Position numbers and translations under genes: made by a program | Origin: Bacteroidota bacterium | GTDB taxonomy: Bacteria > Bacteroidota > Bacteroidia > Flavobacteriales > Weeksellaceae | Assembly: GCA_023419095.1 (NCBI GenBank) | Contig: JAEZYN010000054.1 | Location: 1-16,292, forward strand | Reading direction: 5' to 3' | DNA: 16,292 nucleotides | Notes under the pieces: model-generated | Told to the model about the DNA's origin: nothing | Database searches by the model: none | Seen by the model: the letters and a program-made list of their open reading frames with translations, nothing else | Shown here: one piece after another, positions 8,099 to 14,845 of the stretch | How the letters are laid out: each line of letters begins with the position of its first letter | Position numbering within the stretch: position 1 is the stretch's first letter

Positions 8099-8129
8099 TT
8101 TCTTTTTAAATTTTTAAAGTATATTTTTG
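8099..8129 (+). promoter_or_regulatory. Candidate promoter of the carotenoid operon
   Basis: TATTTTTG at 8122-8129 matches TAnnTTTG, with TTTC at 8099-8102 exactly 19 nt upstream as an imperfect -33 element. The arrangement is the same as before gyrB. The predicted leader is very short, about a dozen nt before the crtI ATG at 8149. Confidence 0.5.
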
Positions 8130-8148
8130 TTCTAATTATTTCGCAATT

Positions 8149-9627
8149 ATGAAAAAAGTCATCGTTTTAGGTTCCGGTTTTTCATCGCTCGCATCTGCAT
8201 GCTATATGGCCAAAGCGGGCTATGACGTAACGGTGATTGAAAAAAATGAACAGATTGGCGGCCGCGCTTCGATGCTTGAAATGAATGGTTTCAAATTCGA
8301 CATGGGCCCAAGTTGGTATTGGATGCCCGATATTTTCCAACGTTTTTTCGCAGATTTTAACAAAAAAGTTGAAGACTATTATTCCCTTGAAAAACTCTCG
8401 CCGGGCTACCGCGTCTACTTCGGGAAGAATGATTTCATTGATATATCTGATGATCCGCAGGAGATTGTGAAGACTTTTGAGGAGCATGAACCGGGTTCGG
8501 GGAAGCATCTTGAGGATTTGATGAACAAAGCAAAAGCGAACTATGAAATCGCAATGCAGGATCTGGTTTATAATCCGGGAAAATCAGTGTTAGAACTGGT
8601 TTCCGTTGAGACCGCGAAACGTTTGCCGCTTTTCGTGCAGAATATCGCACAGACGGTTCGCCGGAATATTGAGAATCCTAAACTCAGAAGTATTCTTGAA
8701 TTTCCGGTGCTTTTTTTGGGCGCGAAACCCCGTGATACGCCAGCGTTCTACAATTTTATGAACCATGCTGATTTCGGGCTCGGGACGTGGTATCCCAAAG
8801 GTGGTTTCAACGCGGTGGCAAAAGGCATTGCAAAACTCGCAGATGAACTGGGTGTCAAGTTTTTGCTGAATGAAGAAATTGTGAAAATCGTTAGTGAAGG
8901 TGATGTGGCAACGAGAATTATTACCAAAAACGGCGAGCATGAAGCCGACATCTTTATATCGGGAGCTGATTATGCACACACCGAAAGCCTTTTAAGCAAC
9001 AGCGTTCGTAACTATTCCACTGAATATTGGCAAAAGAAGACTTTCGCACCTTCGTCTCTTTTATATTACGTTGCTTTTGACCGAAAAGTGCCCGAACTTC
9101 AGCACCATAACCTCTTTTTTGACACCGACTTTGAAAAACACGCTGAAGAAATATACGATACACACCAGTGGCCAAAGAAACCCCTGTTTTACGCGAATTT
9201 TTCAAGCAAAACAGATTCTGGGCTCTGTCCTGAAGGTAAAGAAGTCGGCTTTTTTCTGGTTCCTGTCGCGGTAGACCTGGAAGACTCCGAAGAGATACAC
9301 GAACAATATTTTGAAGTGATAATGGACCGTATCGAAAAAAACATCGGTGTTGACCTTCGTTCAGCTGTGCTGTTCAAAAAAAGTTTTGGCGTGAAAGATT
9401 TCAAGGAAAGGTATCATTCTTGCCGTGGCAATGCGTATGGCCTTGCAAACACACTCAGACAGACTTCAGTTCTGCGTCCTGCAATAAACAATTTTAAAGT
9501 GAAAAATTTATTTTATACCGGGCAACTCACCGTGCCGGGTCCGGGTGTCCCGCCTGCGCTGATTTCTGGCAAAGTAGTAACAGATTACATTCTGCAGCGG
9601 AGCCCTAAAATTTTAGCAAATACATAA
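8149..9627 (+). CDS. crtI: Phytoene desaturase (CrtI type)
   Basis: FAD-dependent desaturase that converts phytoene stepwise to lycopene, normally at the inner face of the membrane. The N-terminal dinucleotide-binding fold is VIVLGSGFSSLASACYMAK (4-22), with the acidic end of the second strand and GG motif at VIEKNEQIGGRA (29-40). FDMGPSWYWMP (50-60) follows, which is typical of CrtI. The C-terminal signature NLFYTGQLTVPGPGVPPALI (453-472) is the bacterial-type phytoene dehydrogenase pattern. The length of 492 residues is normal. It is the first gene of the operon, with only 3 nt between its stop and crtB. The number of desaturation steps cannot be read from sequence, but the lycopene cyclase downstream suggests lycopene as product. 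A CrtD- or CrtN-type relative is much less likely given the crtB neighbour. Confidence 0.94.
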   Translation: MKKVIVLGSGFSSLASACYMAKAGYDVTVIEKNEQIGGRASMLEMNGFKFDMGPSWYWMPDIFQRFFADFNKKVEDYYSLEKLSPGYRVYFGKNDFIDISDDPQEIVKTFEEHEPGSGKHLEDLMNKAKANYEIAMQDLVYNPGKSVLELVSVETAKRLPLFVQNIAQTVRRNIENPKLRSILEFPVLFLGAKPRDTPAFYNFMNHADFGLGTWYPKGGFNAVAKGIAKLADELGVKFLLNEEIVKIVSEGDVATRIITKNGEHEADIFISGADYAHTESLLSNSVRNYSTEYWQKKTFAPSSLLYYVAFDRKVPELQHHNLFFDTDFEKHAEEIYDTHQWPKKPLFYANFSSKTDSGLCPEGKEVGFFLVPVAVDLEDSEEIHEQYFEVIMDRIEKNIGVDLRSAVLFKKSFGVKDFKERYHSCRGNAYGLANTLRQTSVLRPAINNFKVKNLFYTGQLTVPGPGVPPALISGKVVTDYILQRSPKILANT

Positions 9628-9630
9628 GCG

Positions 9631-10476
9631 ATGAATAATCTAAACATTTACGACTCGGTTTGCGGACTTTCTTCCAAAATAGTGACAGAAAAGTACAGTA
9701 CGTCATTCGCCCGCGCTTCTACCCTTTTTCAGCCGGAGATTCGTCAGCACATTTATAATATTTACGGGTTTGTGCGTTTCGCAGATGAAATTGTGGACAC
9801 ATTTCACGAATTTGACAAAGCCAAACTGATGGACGAGTTCGAAAACAGCTACCGTATGGCGCTGGAAAACGGTATCTCGTTGAATCCCATTCTGCATTCA
9901 TTTTGCCACACTCAGCGTGAAAAAAACATCCCGCAGCATCTTGTCGATTCCTTTTTACATTCGATGAAGATGGATCTGGGCGAAATAAAAGATCTCAACG
10001 ATGAAAAATATAATGAGTACATCTACGGTTCTGCGGAAGTGGTAGGCCTGATGTGTTTAAAAGTTTTCGTCGATGGCAATGTGGCGGAATACGAAAAACT
10101 AAAGCCTTATGCACAAAGCCTTGGCGCGGCCTTCCAGAAAATAAATTTTCTGCGAGACATCAGTGCAGATTTCAATGATCTGAACCGCACTTATTTCCCA
10201 AATGTAGATTTCCGTACGTTTACTTTAAAGGATAAGCGGGAAATTGAAGAAGATATTGCTGAAGATTTTGCGCATGCCTTCAAAGGAATAAAAATGCTGC
10301 CTATTTCCAGCCGTATTGCAGTTTTCATGGCATATAAATATTATAACAACTTGCTGAAGAAAATCCGAAGAACCAAACCTGAGCAACTGCTGACAAGCAG
10401 AATCAGTGTTTCCAATGCGCGCAAGATCTATCTGTTTGGCGAAATGATGATTAATAAAAACCTTAAATTAGTCTAA
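9631..10476 (+). CDS. crtB: Phytoene synthase
   Basis: Joins two GGPP molecules head to head to form 15-cis-phytoene, the first dedicated carotenoid step. The two Mg-binding aspartate-rich motifs are present: RFADEIVDTF (49-58) and NFLRDISADFND (172-183). Between them, YIYGSAEVVGLMCLKVF (130-146) and GAAFQKINFLRD (165-176) fit the squalene/phytoene synthase family. The length of 281 residues is usual. It begins 3 nt after crtI, and the secreted-protein gene follows after 11 nt, so it is translated from the same message. A squalene or dehydrosqualene synthase would share the fold, but the crtI/crtY/crtZ context favours phytoene synthase. The substrate GGPP must come from a synthase encoded elsewhere. 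Confidence 0.94.
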   Translation: MNNLNIYDSVCGLSSKIVTEKYSTSFARASTLFQPEIRQHIYNIYGFVRFADEIVDTFHEFDKAKLMDEFENSYRMALENGISLNPILHSFCHTQREKNIPQHLVDSFLHSMKMDLGEIKDLNDEKYNEYIYGSAEVVGLMCLKVFVDGNVAEYEKLKPYAQSLGAAFQKINFLRDISADFNDLNRTYFPNVDFRTFTLKDKREIEEDIAEDFAHAFKGIKMLPISSRIAVFMAYKYYNNLLKKIRRTKPEQLLTSRISVSNARKIYLFGEMMINKNLKLV

Positions 10477-10487
10477 ATTTTAAGGAA

Positions 10488-10949
10488 ATGAAAAATTTAA
10501 TCTTACTATTGTTTTCCGTTTTTACAGTTTCAATCAATGCCCAAAATATGGTACCTTACCGTGATATGATGAAAAAAGGCGTTGAGTCTGAAACGGCCAC
10601 AAAGGCGTTAGTTGAAAATTCGCAGAAAGCTTTTGAGACCACTAAAAAACCAATTTATCAGGCATTCTATGCGATGGGAACTTTGCTTTTGGCCAAACAT
10701 ACCAGCAATCCGATGAAGCAGTTTTCCTACTTTAAAAAAGGGAAATCTGCACTGGATAATGCCGCGAAATCAGATCCCAAAAATGTTGAAATTCGTTTTC
10801 TGCGTTACGTTACGCAACAGCAGGCACCGGCTTTTTTAGGCTACAACAGGGACATGAAAAAAGACAAGGAACTGATAATGAGTCAGTATAAAAATCTTGA
10901 AGACAAAGATTTGGTACAGAGAATAAAACGTCATTTCAAAATCGCTTAA
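10488..10949 (+). CDS. Small secreted protein of unknown function inside the carotenoid operon
   Basis: A 153-residue protein that I do not recognise. Residues 1-19 form a signal peptide (MKNLILLLFSVFTVSINAQ), with likely cleavage after INA or AQ. No lipobox, T9SS tail or cysteine was seen. The mature part is Lys-rich and mostly helical in character: ETATKALVENSQKAF (35-49), YQAFYAMGTLLLAKH (58-72), YFKKGKSALDNAAKSDPKNVEI (85-106). The last of these looks like one TPR-like helical hairpin. The start is supported by AAGGAAATG, a Shine-Dalgarno-like run close to the ATG. It lies 11 nt after crtB and 1 nt before the crtZ ATG, so it must share their transcript. This placement suggests a periplasmic or outer-membrane role linked to carotenoid deposition, but no function can be assigned. 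Confidence 0.82.
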   Translation: MKNLILLLFSVFTVSINAQNMVPYRDMMKKGVESETATKALVENSQKAFETTKKPIYQAFYAMGTLLLAKHTSNPMKQFSYFKKGKSALDNAAKSDPKNVEIRFLRYVTQQQAPAFLGYNRDMKKDKELIMSQYKNLEDKDLVQRIKRHFKIA

Positions 10950-10950
10950 G

Positions 10951-11418
10951 ATGGAAACCACCGGATTTATACTTATTACGCTTGGCGTCTTTGTGGGCAT
11001 GGAAGCCATCACCTGGCTTACACATAAATATATCATGCACGGTCTTGGCTGGTATTTTCATGAAGATCATCATCAACCCGGCTACCCGCATGTATTTGAA
11101 AAGAACGATTTCTTTTTTGTGATTTTTGCCATTCCGAGCATTTTACTGTTTTATTTTGGTTCGCGTGGCGAACTGAATTGGATGTTTTTTGTGGGTTTGG
11201 GTATTTTACTTTACGGAGTTTGCTATTTTCTCGTTCATGACGTGCTCATTCACCGACGTTTCAAATGGTTCGACAAAACCAACAACTGGTATTTCAGAGG
11301 TTTGCGGAAGGCACACAAGATCCACCACAAACATTTGAACAAAGAACACGGCGAATGTTTCGGAATGCTTTTCGTCCCATTCAAATACTTCCGTGAGGCA
11401 CGAGTTTCCCGTTCTTAA
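10951..11418 (+). CDS. crtZ: Beta-carotene hydroxylase (CrtZ type)
   Basis: Membrane di-iron hydroxylase that adds 3-hydroxyl groups to beta-ionone rings, taking beta-carotene through cryptoxanthin to zeaxanthin. All histidine clusters of the fatty-acid-hydroxylase-like family are visible: HKYIMH (25-30), HEDHH (37-41), HDVLIH (96-101) and HKIHHKH (122-128). Hydrophobic segments at about 5-23 and 53-95 fit a small multi-pass membrane protein. The length of 155 residues is typical. It starts 1 nt after the secreted-protein gene. The lycopene cyclase gene follows in the same reading frame, separated by a single TAA and four codons. Confidence 0.93.
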   Translation: METTGFILITLGVFVGMEAITWLTHKYIMHGLGWYFHEDHHQPGYPHVFEKNDFFFVIFAIPSILLFYFGSRGELNWMFFVGLGILLYGVCYFLVHDVLIHRRFKWFDKTNNWYFRGLRKAHKIHHKHLNKEHGECFGMLFVPFKYFREARVSRS

Positions 11419-11430
11419 AAAATCTATACT

Positions 11431-12153
11431 TTGCAGGCATACTACTATTTACTTCTTGATATTTTAAGTTTTTCGATACCTTTTCTGTTCAGTTTTGAAC
11501 GTAAAAGGATGTACTTCATCCAGTATTGGAAAGCTTTTTTCAGTGCCATTCTAGTGGTCGGATTGTTCTTCATCGCCTGGGATATCTATTTCACTCACAT
11601 GAAAGTCTGGGGTTTCAATGATGAATATCTAATTGGTTTAAGAATATTTAAAATGCCTTTGGAAGAATATCTTTTTTTCCTGCTGATACCTTATGCCAGC
11701 GTGTTTATTCATTATTCACTGGAATATTTTTACCCGAAAATCCTGTTAAACCAAAAAATAACAAAAGCGATCACTTATGTGCTGTTCGCGGCGAGTTTAA
11801 TAGTGGCGGTATTGAATACGGATAAAATCTACACACTCTGCAGCTTTGGGCTTTTTGCCTTGCTGATGCTGGGTCAGATTATATTTAAATGGAAAGATGC
11901 GAACCGGTTTTACATCAGTTTCATCATTATTTACATTCCTTTTTACTTTGTAAACAACGCGCTTACCGGAAATTATTCCGAAAATCCTGTTGTTTTTTAT
12001 GACGATACCGAAAACCTCGGGATTCGTGTCGGGACGATGCCTTTGGAAGACAGTTTCTATTGTTTCACCTTGCTTTACAGTACTGTTTTGGTGTTTGAAT
12101 ATTTAAAAGTGAAATGGAATTATCCACCTTCAAAAGCCGAATATGCAAAGTAA
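11431..12153 (+). CDS. crtY: Lycopene cyclase, fused CrtYc-CrtYd (heterodimer-derived) type, TTG start
   Basis: Integral membrane cyclase that converts the psi ends of lycopene to beta rings. It is the fused version of the CrtYc/CrtYd cyclases of actinobacteria, not the FAD-containing CrtY/CrtL. Each half carries the conserved acidic motif: FKMPLEEYLFFLLIP (73-87) and GTMPLEDSFYCF (201-212), the second preceded by NNALTG (175-180). About six or more hydrophobic segments are seen along 240 residues. The start is TTG at 11431. No ATG or GTG lies between the crtZ stop and this codon, and the next ATG (11509) would remove the first membrane segment. The gene begins 12 nt after crtZ and overlaps the next gene by 11 nt. 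CrtYcd is an alternative name. Confidence 0.9.
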   Translation: MQAYYYLLLDILSFSIPFLFSFERKRMYFIQYWKAFFSAILVVGLFFIAWDIYFTHMKVWGFNDEYLIGLRIFKMPLEEYLFFLLIPYASVFIHYSLEYFYPKILLNQKITKAITYVLFAASLIVAVLNTDKIYTLCSFGLFALLMLGQIIFKWKDANRFYISFIIIYIPFYFVNNALTGNYSENPVVFYDDTENLGIRVGTMPLEDSFYCFTLLYSTVLVFEYLKVKWNYPPSKAEYAK

Positions 12154-12646
12154 AACCATCCGTCAGTCCGGAATTTACACACTCACTTCCGAACAGGTTT
12201 TGCCCATAACGATGAGCGAGGCCTGGGATTTTTTTACTGTTCCGACAAATCTTGATAAGATTACGCCTTCGGACATGAAATTTTTTATAACGAATAATCC
12301 CGGTTCCGAAACGTATGAAGGTCAGATAATTACTTATAAAATCGGTATTTTTCCGCTTATTAAAAGCAATTGGATCACTGAAATCACGCACCTTAAAAGT
12401 CCAGCCGGATTGCCATTAAAAAAAGCTTTCTTCGTCGATGAACAGCGGTTCGGACCTTACGCAATGTGGCATCATGAGCATCATTTTGAAGAACTGGAGA
12501 ATGGTAAAGTGAAAATGACCGACATTGTAAATTATAAAATGCCTTTGGGAATTTTTGGCCAAATGCTTGCTGGCAAACTGGTATCTGATAAGGTAACGCG
12601 CATTTTCGAAGGACGGCGCCAAATACTGAGCAAACTTTTAGGCTGA
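12143..12646 (+). CDS. SRPBCC (START/Bet v1-like) family protein
   Basis: A 167-residue protein of the SRPBCC superfamily, a fold with a deep hydrophobic pocket used to bind lipids and other hydrophobic ligands. The pattern is visible in SEQVLPITMSEAWDFFTVPTNLDKITP (16-42), the typical N-terminal strand, helix and 'F-x-P-x-N-L-x-x-I-T-P' element. It continues in DEQRFGPYAMWHHEHHFEEL (98-117), with Trp and His, and in MTDIVNYKMPLGIFG (124-138), where the bound-ligand strand leads into the C-terminal helix (139-165). No signal peptide or membrane segment was seen. It overlaps the end of crtY by 11 nt and shares the TGATG stop/start with the SDR gene, so all three are probably translationally coupled. 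A role in binding a carotenoid or its precursor is inferred from context only. Confidence 0.85.
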   Translation: MQSKTIRQSGIYTLTSEQVLPITMSEAWDFFTVPTNLDKITPSDMKFFITNNPGSETYEGQIITYKIGIFPLIKSNWITEITHLKSPAGLPLKKAFFVDEQRFGPYAMWHHEHHFEELENGKVKMTDIVNYKMPLGIFGQMLAGKLVSDKVTRIFEGRRQILSKLLG

Positions 12647-14073
12647 TGAAAATTTTTCTTACAGGTGCGACCGGCTACATTGGAAAACGACTGCTGATCC
12701 AGCTTTTGGAAGAAGGTCATTCCGTAGTCTGTTCTGTCCGCGACCGAAAAAGATTCAGCACAAAACTTTACGAAAATCATCTTGACCAACTTGAAATAAC
12801 AGAAAACGATTTTCTGGTTGAAACTTCGCTTCAGAGTATTCCTGTTGATATTGATTTTGCGTATTACCTTATTCACTCCATGTCTTCGGATGACGGCGAT
12901 TTCGCTGAAAAGGAAAAACGCAGCGCTGAAAATTTCAGGTTAGCACTCGAAAAAACTAATGTCAGGCAGGTGATTTTTTTAACGGGAATTATTAATAATG
13001 ACAAACTTTCAAAGCATTTACAGTCACGCAAGAATGTTGAGGAAGCTCTGAAAAGCCAGAAATATGCGCTCACGAGTTTGCGTGCGGGAATCATTGTAGG
13101 TTCGGGAAGCGCTTCATTTGAAATCATTCGCGACCTTGTGGAAAAACTTCCCGTCATGATCGCTCCAAAATGGCTTACAACGCGCTGCCAACCGATTGCA
13201 ATTCGAAATGTAATTCAGTTTCTGATTGGCGTGATGGGTAAAGAAAACACCTATAACCGCAATTTTGATATTGCCGGCCCCGAAGTTCTGACGTACAAAG
13301 AAATGTTGTTTCACTATGCGGAAGTCCGCGGGCTGAAGCGCCACATTTACGCAGTTCCGGTCATGACGCCGAAAATGTCCTCGTATTGGCTTTACTTTAT
13401 TACCAGCACAACCTATCCGCTGGCGAAAAATCTCGTCAGCAGCATGAAAACAGACGTGATCGCGAAGCCAAATGATCTTGCGGAGCAACTGGGAATTCAG
13501 CTTTTTTCGTACAAAGAAGCTATCGCTTTGGCTTTTGATAAAATCAAGCAGAACGACGTGCTTTCAAGCTGGTATGATTCATTTACCGGTGCATTTCACG
13601 ACCGGAATGTCTGGCAATATCTGGAAGTTCCGAACAAGGGCTGTTTTAAGGATAAGCGGAAACTTGCAACCAATGATGAAGAAGCAACACTCGAACGTAT
13701 CTTTAGCATTGGTGGAAAAAGAGGTTGGTATTACGCCGATTTTCTGTGGCAAATACGCGGATTCCTCGACCGTCTTTTTGGTGGCGTCGGCATAAACCGT
13801 GGCCGCCGGAACATGAATTATCTTGAAGCCGGTGACTCTGTCGATTTCTGGCGCGTGCTTTATGCAGACAAAGCTGAAAAAAGACTTTTACTATTCGCGG
13901 AAATGAAAGTTCCGGGGGAAGCGTGGCTCGAATTTAAAATAAAAGACGGAATTCTGTATCAGGAGGCGACTTTCCGGCCTTTAGGAATTTCCGGCAGACT
14001 CTATTGGTATTCTGTTTTGCCTTTTCACGGACTTATTTTTAATGGTATGCTGAAGAAGCTGGCCGGGAAATAA
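12646..14073 (+). CDS. SDR-family NAD(P)-binding protein with C-terminal DUF2867
   Basis: A two-domain protein of 475 residues. The N-terminal extended/atypical SDR domain has the dinucleotide motif FLTGATGYIGKRLL (4-17, GxxGxxG), YYLIHSMSSDDGDFAEKE (73-90), VIFLTGIIN (109-117) and SLRAGIIVGSGS (144-155). The C-terminal part from about 340 (FSIGGKRGWYYADFLWQIRG, then FLDRLFGGVG ... LFAEMKVPGEAWLEFKI, LPFHGLIFNGML) matches DUF2867. E. coli YbjT has the same architecture and nearly the same length (about 476). The reaction is unknown. It overlaps the SRPBCC gene by one base (TGATG) and is the last gene of the carotenoid operon. The classic SDR Tyr-x-x-x-Lys pair is not obvious, as in other NmrA-like members, so it may bind rather than turn over the cofactor. 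A carotenoid or quinone reductase role is speculation. Confidence 0.88.
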   Translation: MKIFLTGATGYIGKRLLIQLLEEGHSVVCSVRDRKRFSTKLYENHLDQLEITENDFLVETSLQSIPVDIDFAYYLIHSMSSDDGDFAEKEKRSAENFRLALEKTNVRQVIFLTGIINNDKLSKHLQSRKNVEEALKSQKYALTSLRAGIIVGSGSASFEIIRDLVEKLPVMIAPKWLTTRCQPIAIRNVIQFLIGVMGKENTYNRNFDIAGPEVLTYKEMLFHYAEVRGLKRHIYAVPVMTPKMSSYWLYFITSTTYPLAKNLVSSMKTDVIAKPNDLAEQLGIQLFSYKEAIALAFDKIKQNDVLSSWYDSFTGAFHDRNVWQYLEVPNKGCFKDKRKLATNDEEATLERIFSIGGKRGWYYADFLWQIRGFLDRLFGGVGINRGRRNMNYLEAGDSVDFWRVLYADKAEKRLLLFAEMKVPGEAWLEFKIKDGILYQEATFRPLGISGRLYWYSVLPFHGLIFNGMLKKLAGK

Positions 14074-14092
14074 TAGCTGTGAAAAGAATAAT

Positions 14093-14138
14093 CTTGCGCT
14101 TTGCTGAATTATTTTAAAATCAACGCAACAAAGGCAAG
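14093..14138. terminator. Imperfect inverted repeat between convergent gene ends
   Basis: CTTGCGCTTTG (14093-14103) pairs with CAAAGGCAAG (14129-14138) with one bulged base and a 25-nt loop. It lies 20 nt after the SDR gene and 97 nt beyond the end of the Crp/Fnr gene, which points the other way. On the minus strand it is followed by a T-rich tail (ATTATTCTTTT); on the plus strand there is no T tract. It may act as a terminator, mainly for the minus strand. The rest of 14074-14234 shows nothing recognisable. Confidence 0.3.
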
Positions 14139-14234
14139 AAATAAGACAGACTGCAATTTCTCTTCATCATTTGTGTTCTGCAATCTCAACAAAGATATTG
14201 TGCGGATAGCAAACACCACTTAACATTTGTTAAT

Positions 14235-14837
14235 TTACGTTAATTTGCTTCTTTCTTTGCGAATGCGGGACAGATGAACAGAAGAAATATTGAGCCAGGA
14301 AGCGAGATGCTTCAGCGGAACCACATCCAGATAGCGGGAAAAATAGCTTTCGACAAGATCATAATTTTCGCTTGCCTTATTAAAACTTCTTGTATTGCTG
14401 AATTTGAGCAGGTTCACGTAATGCTCCTCCATCACGAGTAGTCCGAACAGTGCCCAATCGTGATATTTTGCGTAAAGTTTCATCAACTTTTCCTTTTCGA
14501 TAGAGTAAACCATTGAATCTTCGTAACAGCAGATATCACATTTGCTCACCGTTTGTGAACTGAAACTTTCATACTCCGTGATCACGGTACTTTCCTGATT
14601 CAGCCACATAGTTTTTTCTTCGCCGTCTTTATCGACGAAATAGCAGCGCGTAATAGAATTTTCAACCATAAAAATCCTTTTACACACTTCACCCGCTTTT
14701 AAAATGAAGTCTCCGCTTTTACAGTCCCAAACTTCGAATTCATCTAAACCCAGCTCGAGGATTTCCAAATCAAAATCCGGCTTGTATGAAAGCACTTTTG
14801 ATCTTGCAAAATCTTTATGCGCTTTGTCTGTTATCAT
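14235..14837 (-). CDS. Crp/Fnr-family transcriptional regulator, cysteine-rich
   Basis: A 200-residue regulator with an N-terminal cyclic-nucleotide-binding-like beta-roll and a C-terminal helix-turn-helix. The roll is seen at about 35-120: WDCKSGDFILKAGEVCKRIFMVENSITRCYFVDKDGEEKT. The HTH is PLKHLASWLNISSVHLSRIRKE (174-195). The usual cAMP-binding RxS/T pocket motif is not evident, so the ligand is unknown. Six cysteines (39, 52, 65, 100, 103, 104) all fall in the sensor half, including the cluster KCDICC (99-104). This is unusual for this size class and could allow redox or metal sensing. It starts 8 nt after the stop of the gamma-glutamyltransferase gene and is probably co-transcribed with it. 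Confidence 0.86.
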   Translation of the reverse strand: MITDKAHKDFARSKVLSYKPDFDLEILELGLDEFEVWDCKSGDFILKAGEVCKRIFMVENSITRCYFVDKDGEEKTMWLNQESTVITEYESFSSQTVSKCDICCYEDSMVYSIEKEKLMKLYAKYHDWALFGLLVMEEHYVNLLKFSNTRSFNKASENYDLVESYFSRYLDVVPLKHLASWLNISSVHLSRIRKERSKLT

Positions 14838-14845
14838 ATTATTTT

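Larger units (their letters stand above)
7810..8148. promoter_or_regulatory. AT-rich divergent control region between marR and crtI
   Basis: This 339-bp stretch has no credible gene. It is strongly AT-rich, especially from 7960 to 8148. It contains a candidate minus-strand -7 element for marR (7878-7885), a candidate crt promoter (8099-8129), the 12-mer AGTTTAAATCTT at 7857-7868 and again at 8057-8068, an imperfect palindrome TCTTGAAAATTTAAGA at 8065-8080, and three copies of AGCAAAT (7998-8004 inverted, 8033-8039, 8088-8094). These are possible binding sites for the MarR protein or another regulator. Their role is inferred from position and repetition. Confidence 0.55.

Noticed and set aside
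8070..8114. 9-bp inverted repeat AAAATTTAA ... TTAAATTTT flanking the crt promoter region
   Set aside because: Both arms are only A and T in a very AT-rich stretch, so a chance match is likely. It is not listed as a separate site.
7810..8148. Possible attachment site or mobile-element scar in the AT-rich gap
   Set aside because: No terminal inverted repeats, target-site duplications, integrase or transposase are nearby. The AT-richness is normal for a flavobacterial divergent promoter region.
8590..8979. 129-codon minus-strand frame opposite crtI
   Set aside because: It is a shadow of the conserved crtI coding frame with no domain or initiation signal.
8149..14073. A wholly new biosynthetic system
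   Set aside because: The core genes are recognisable carotenoid enzymes, and the operon fits a zeaxanthin-type pathway. Only the accessory genes and control sites remain unexplained, and these are reported separately.
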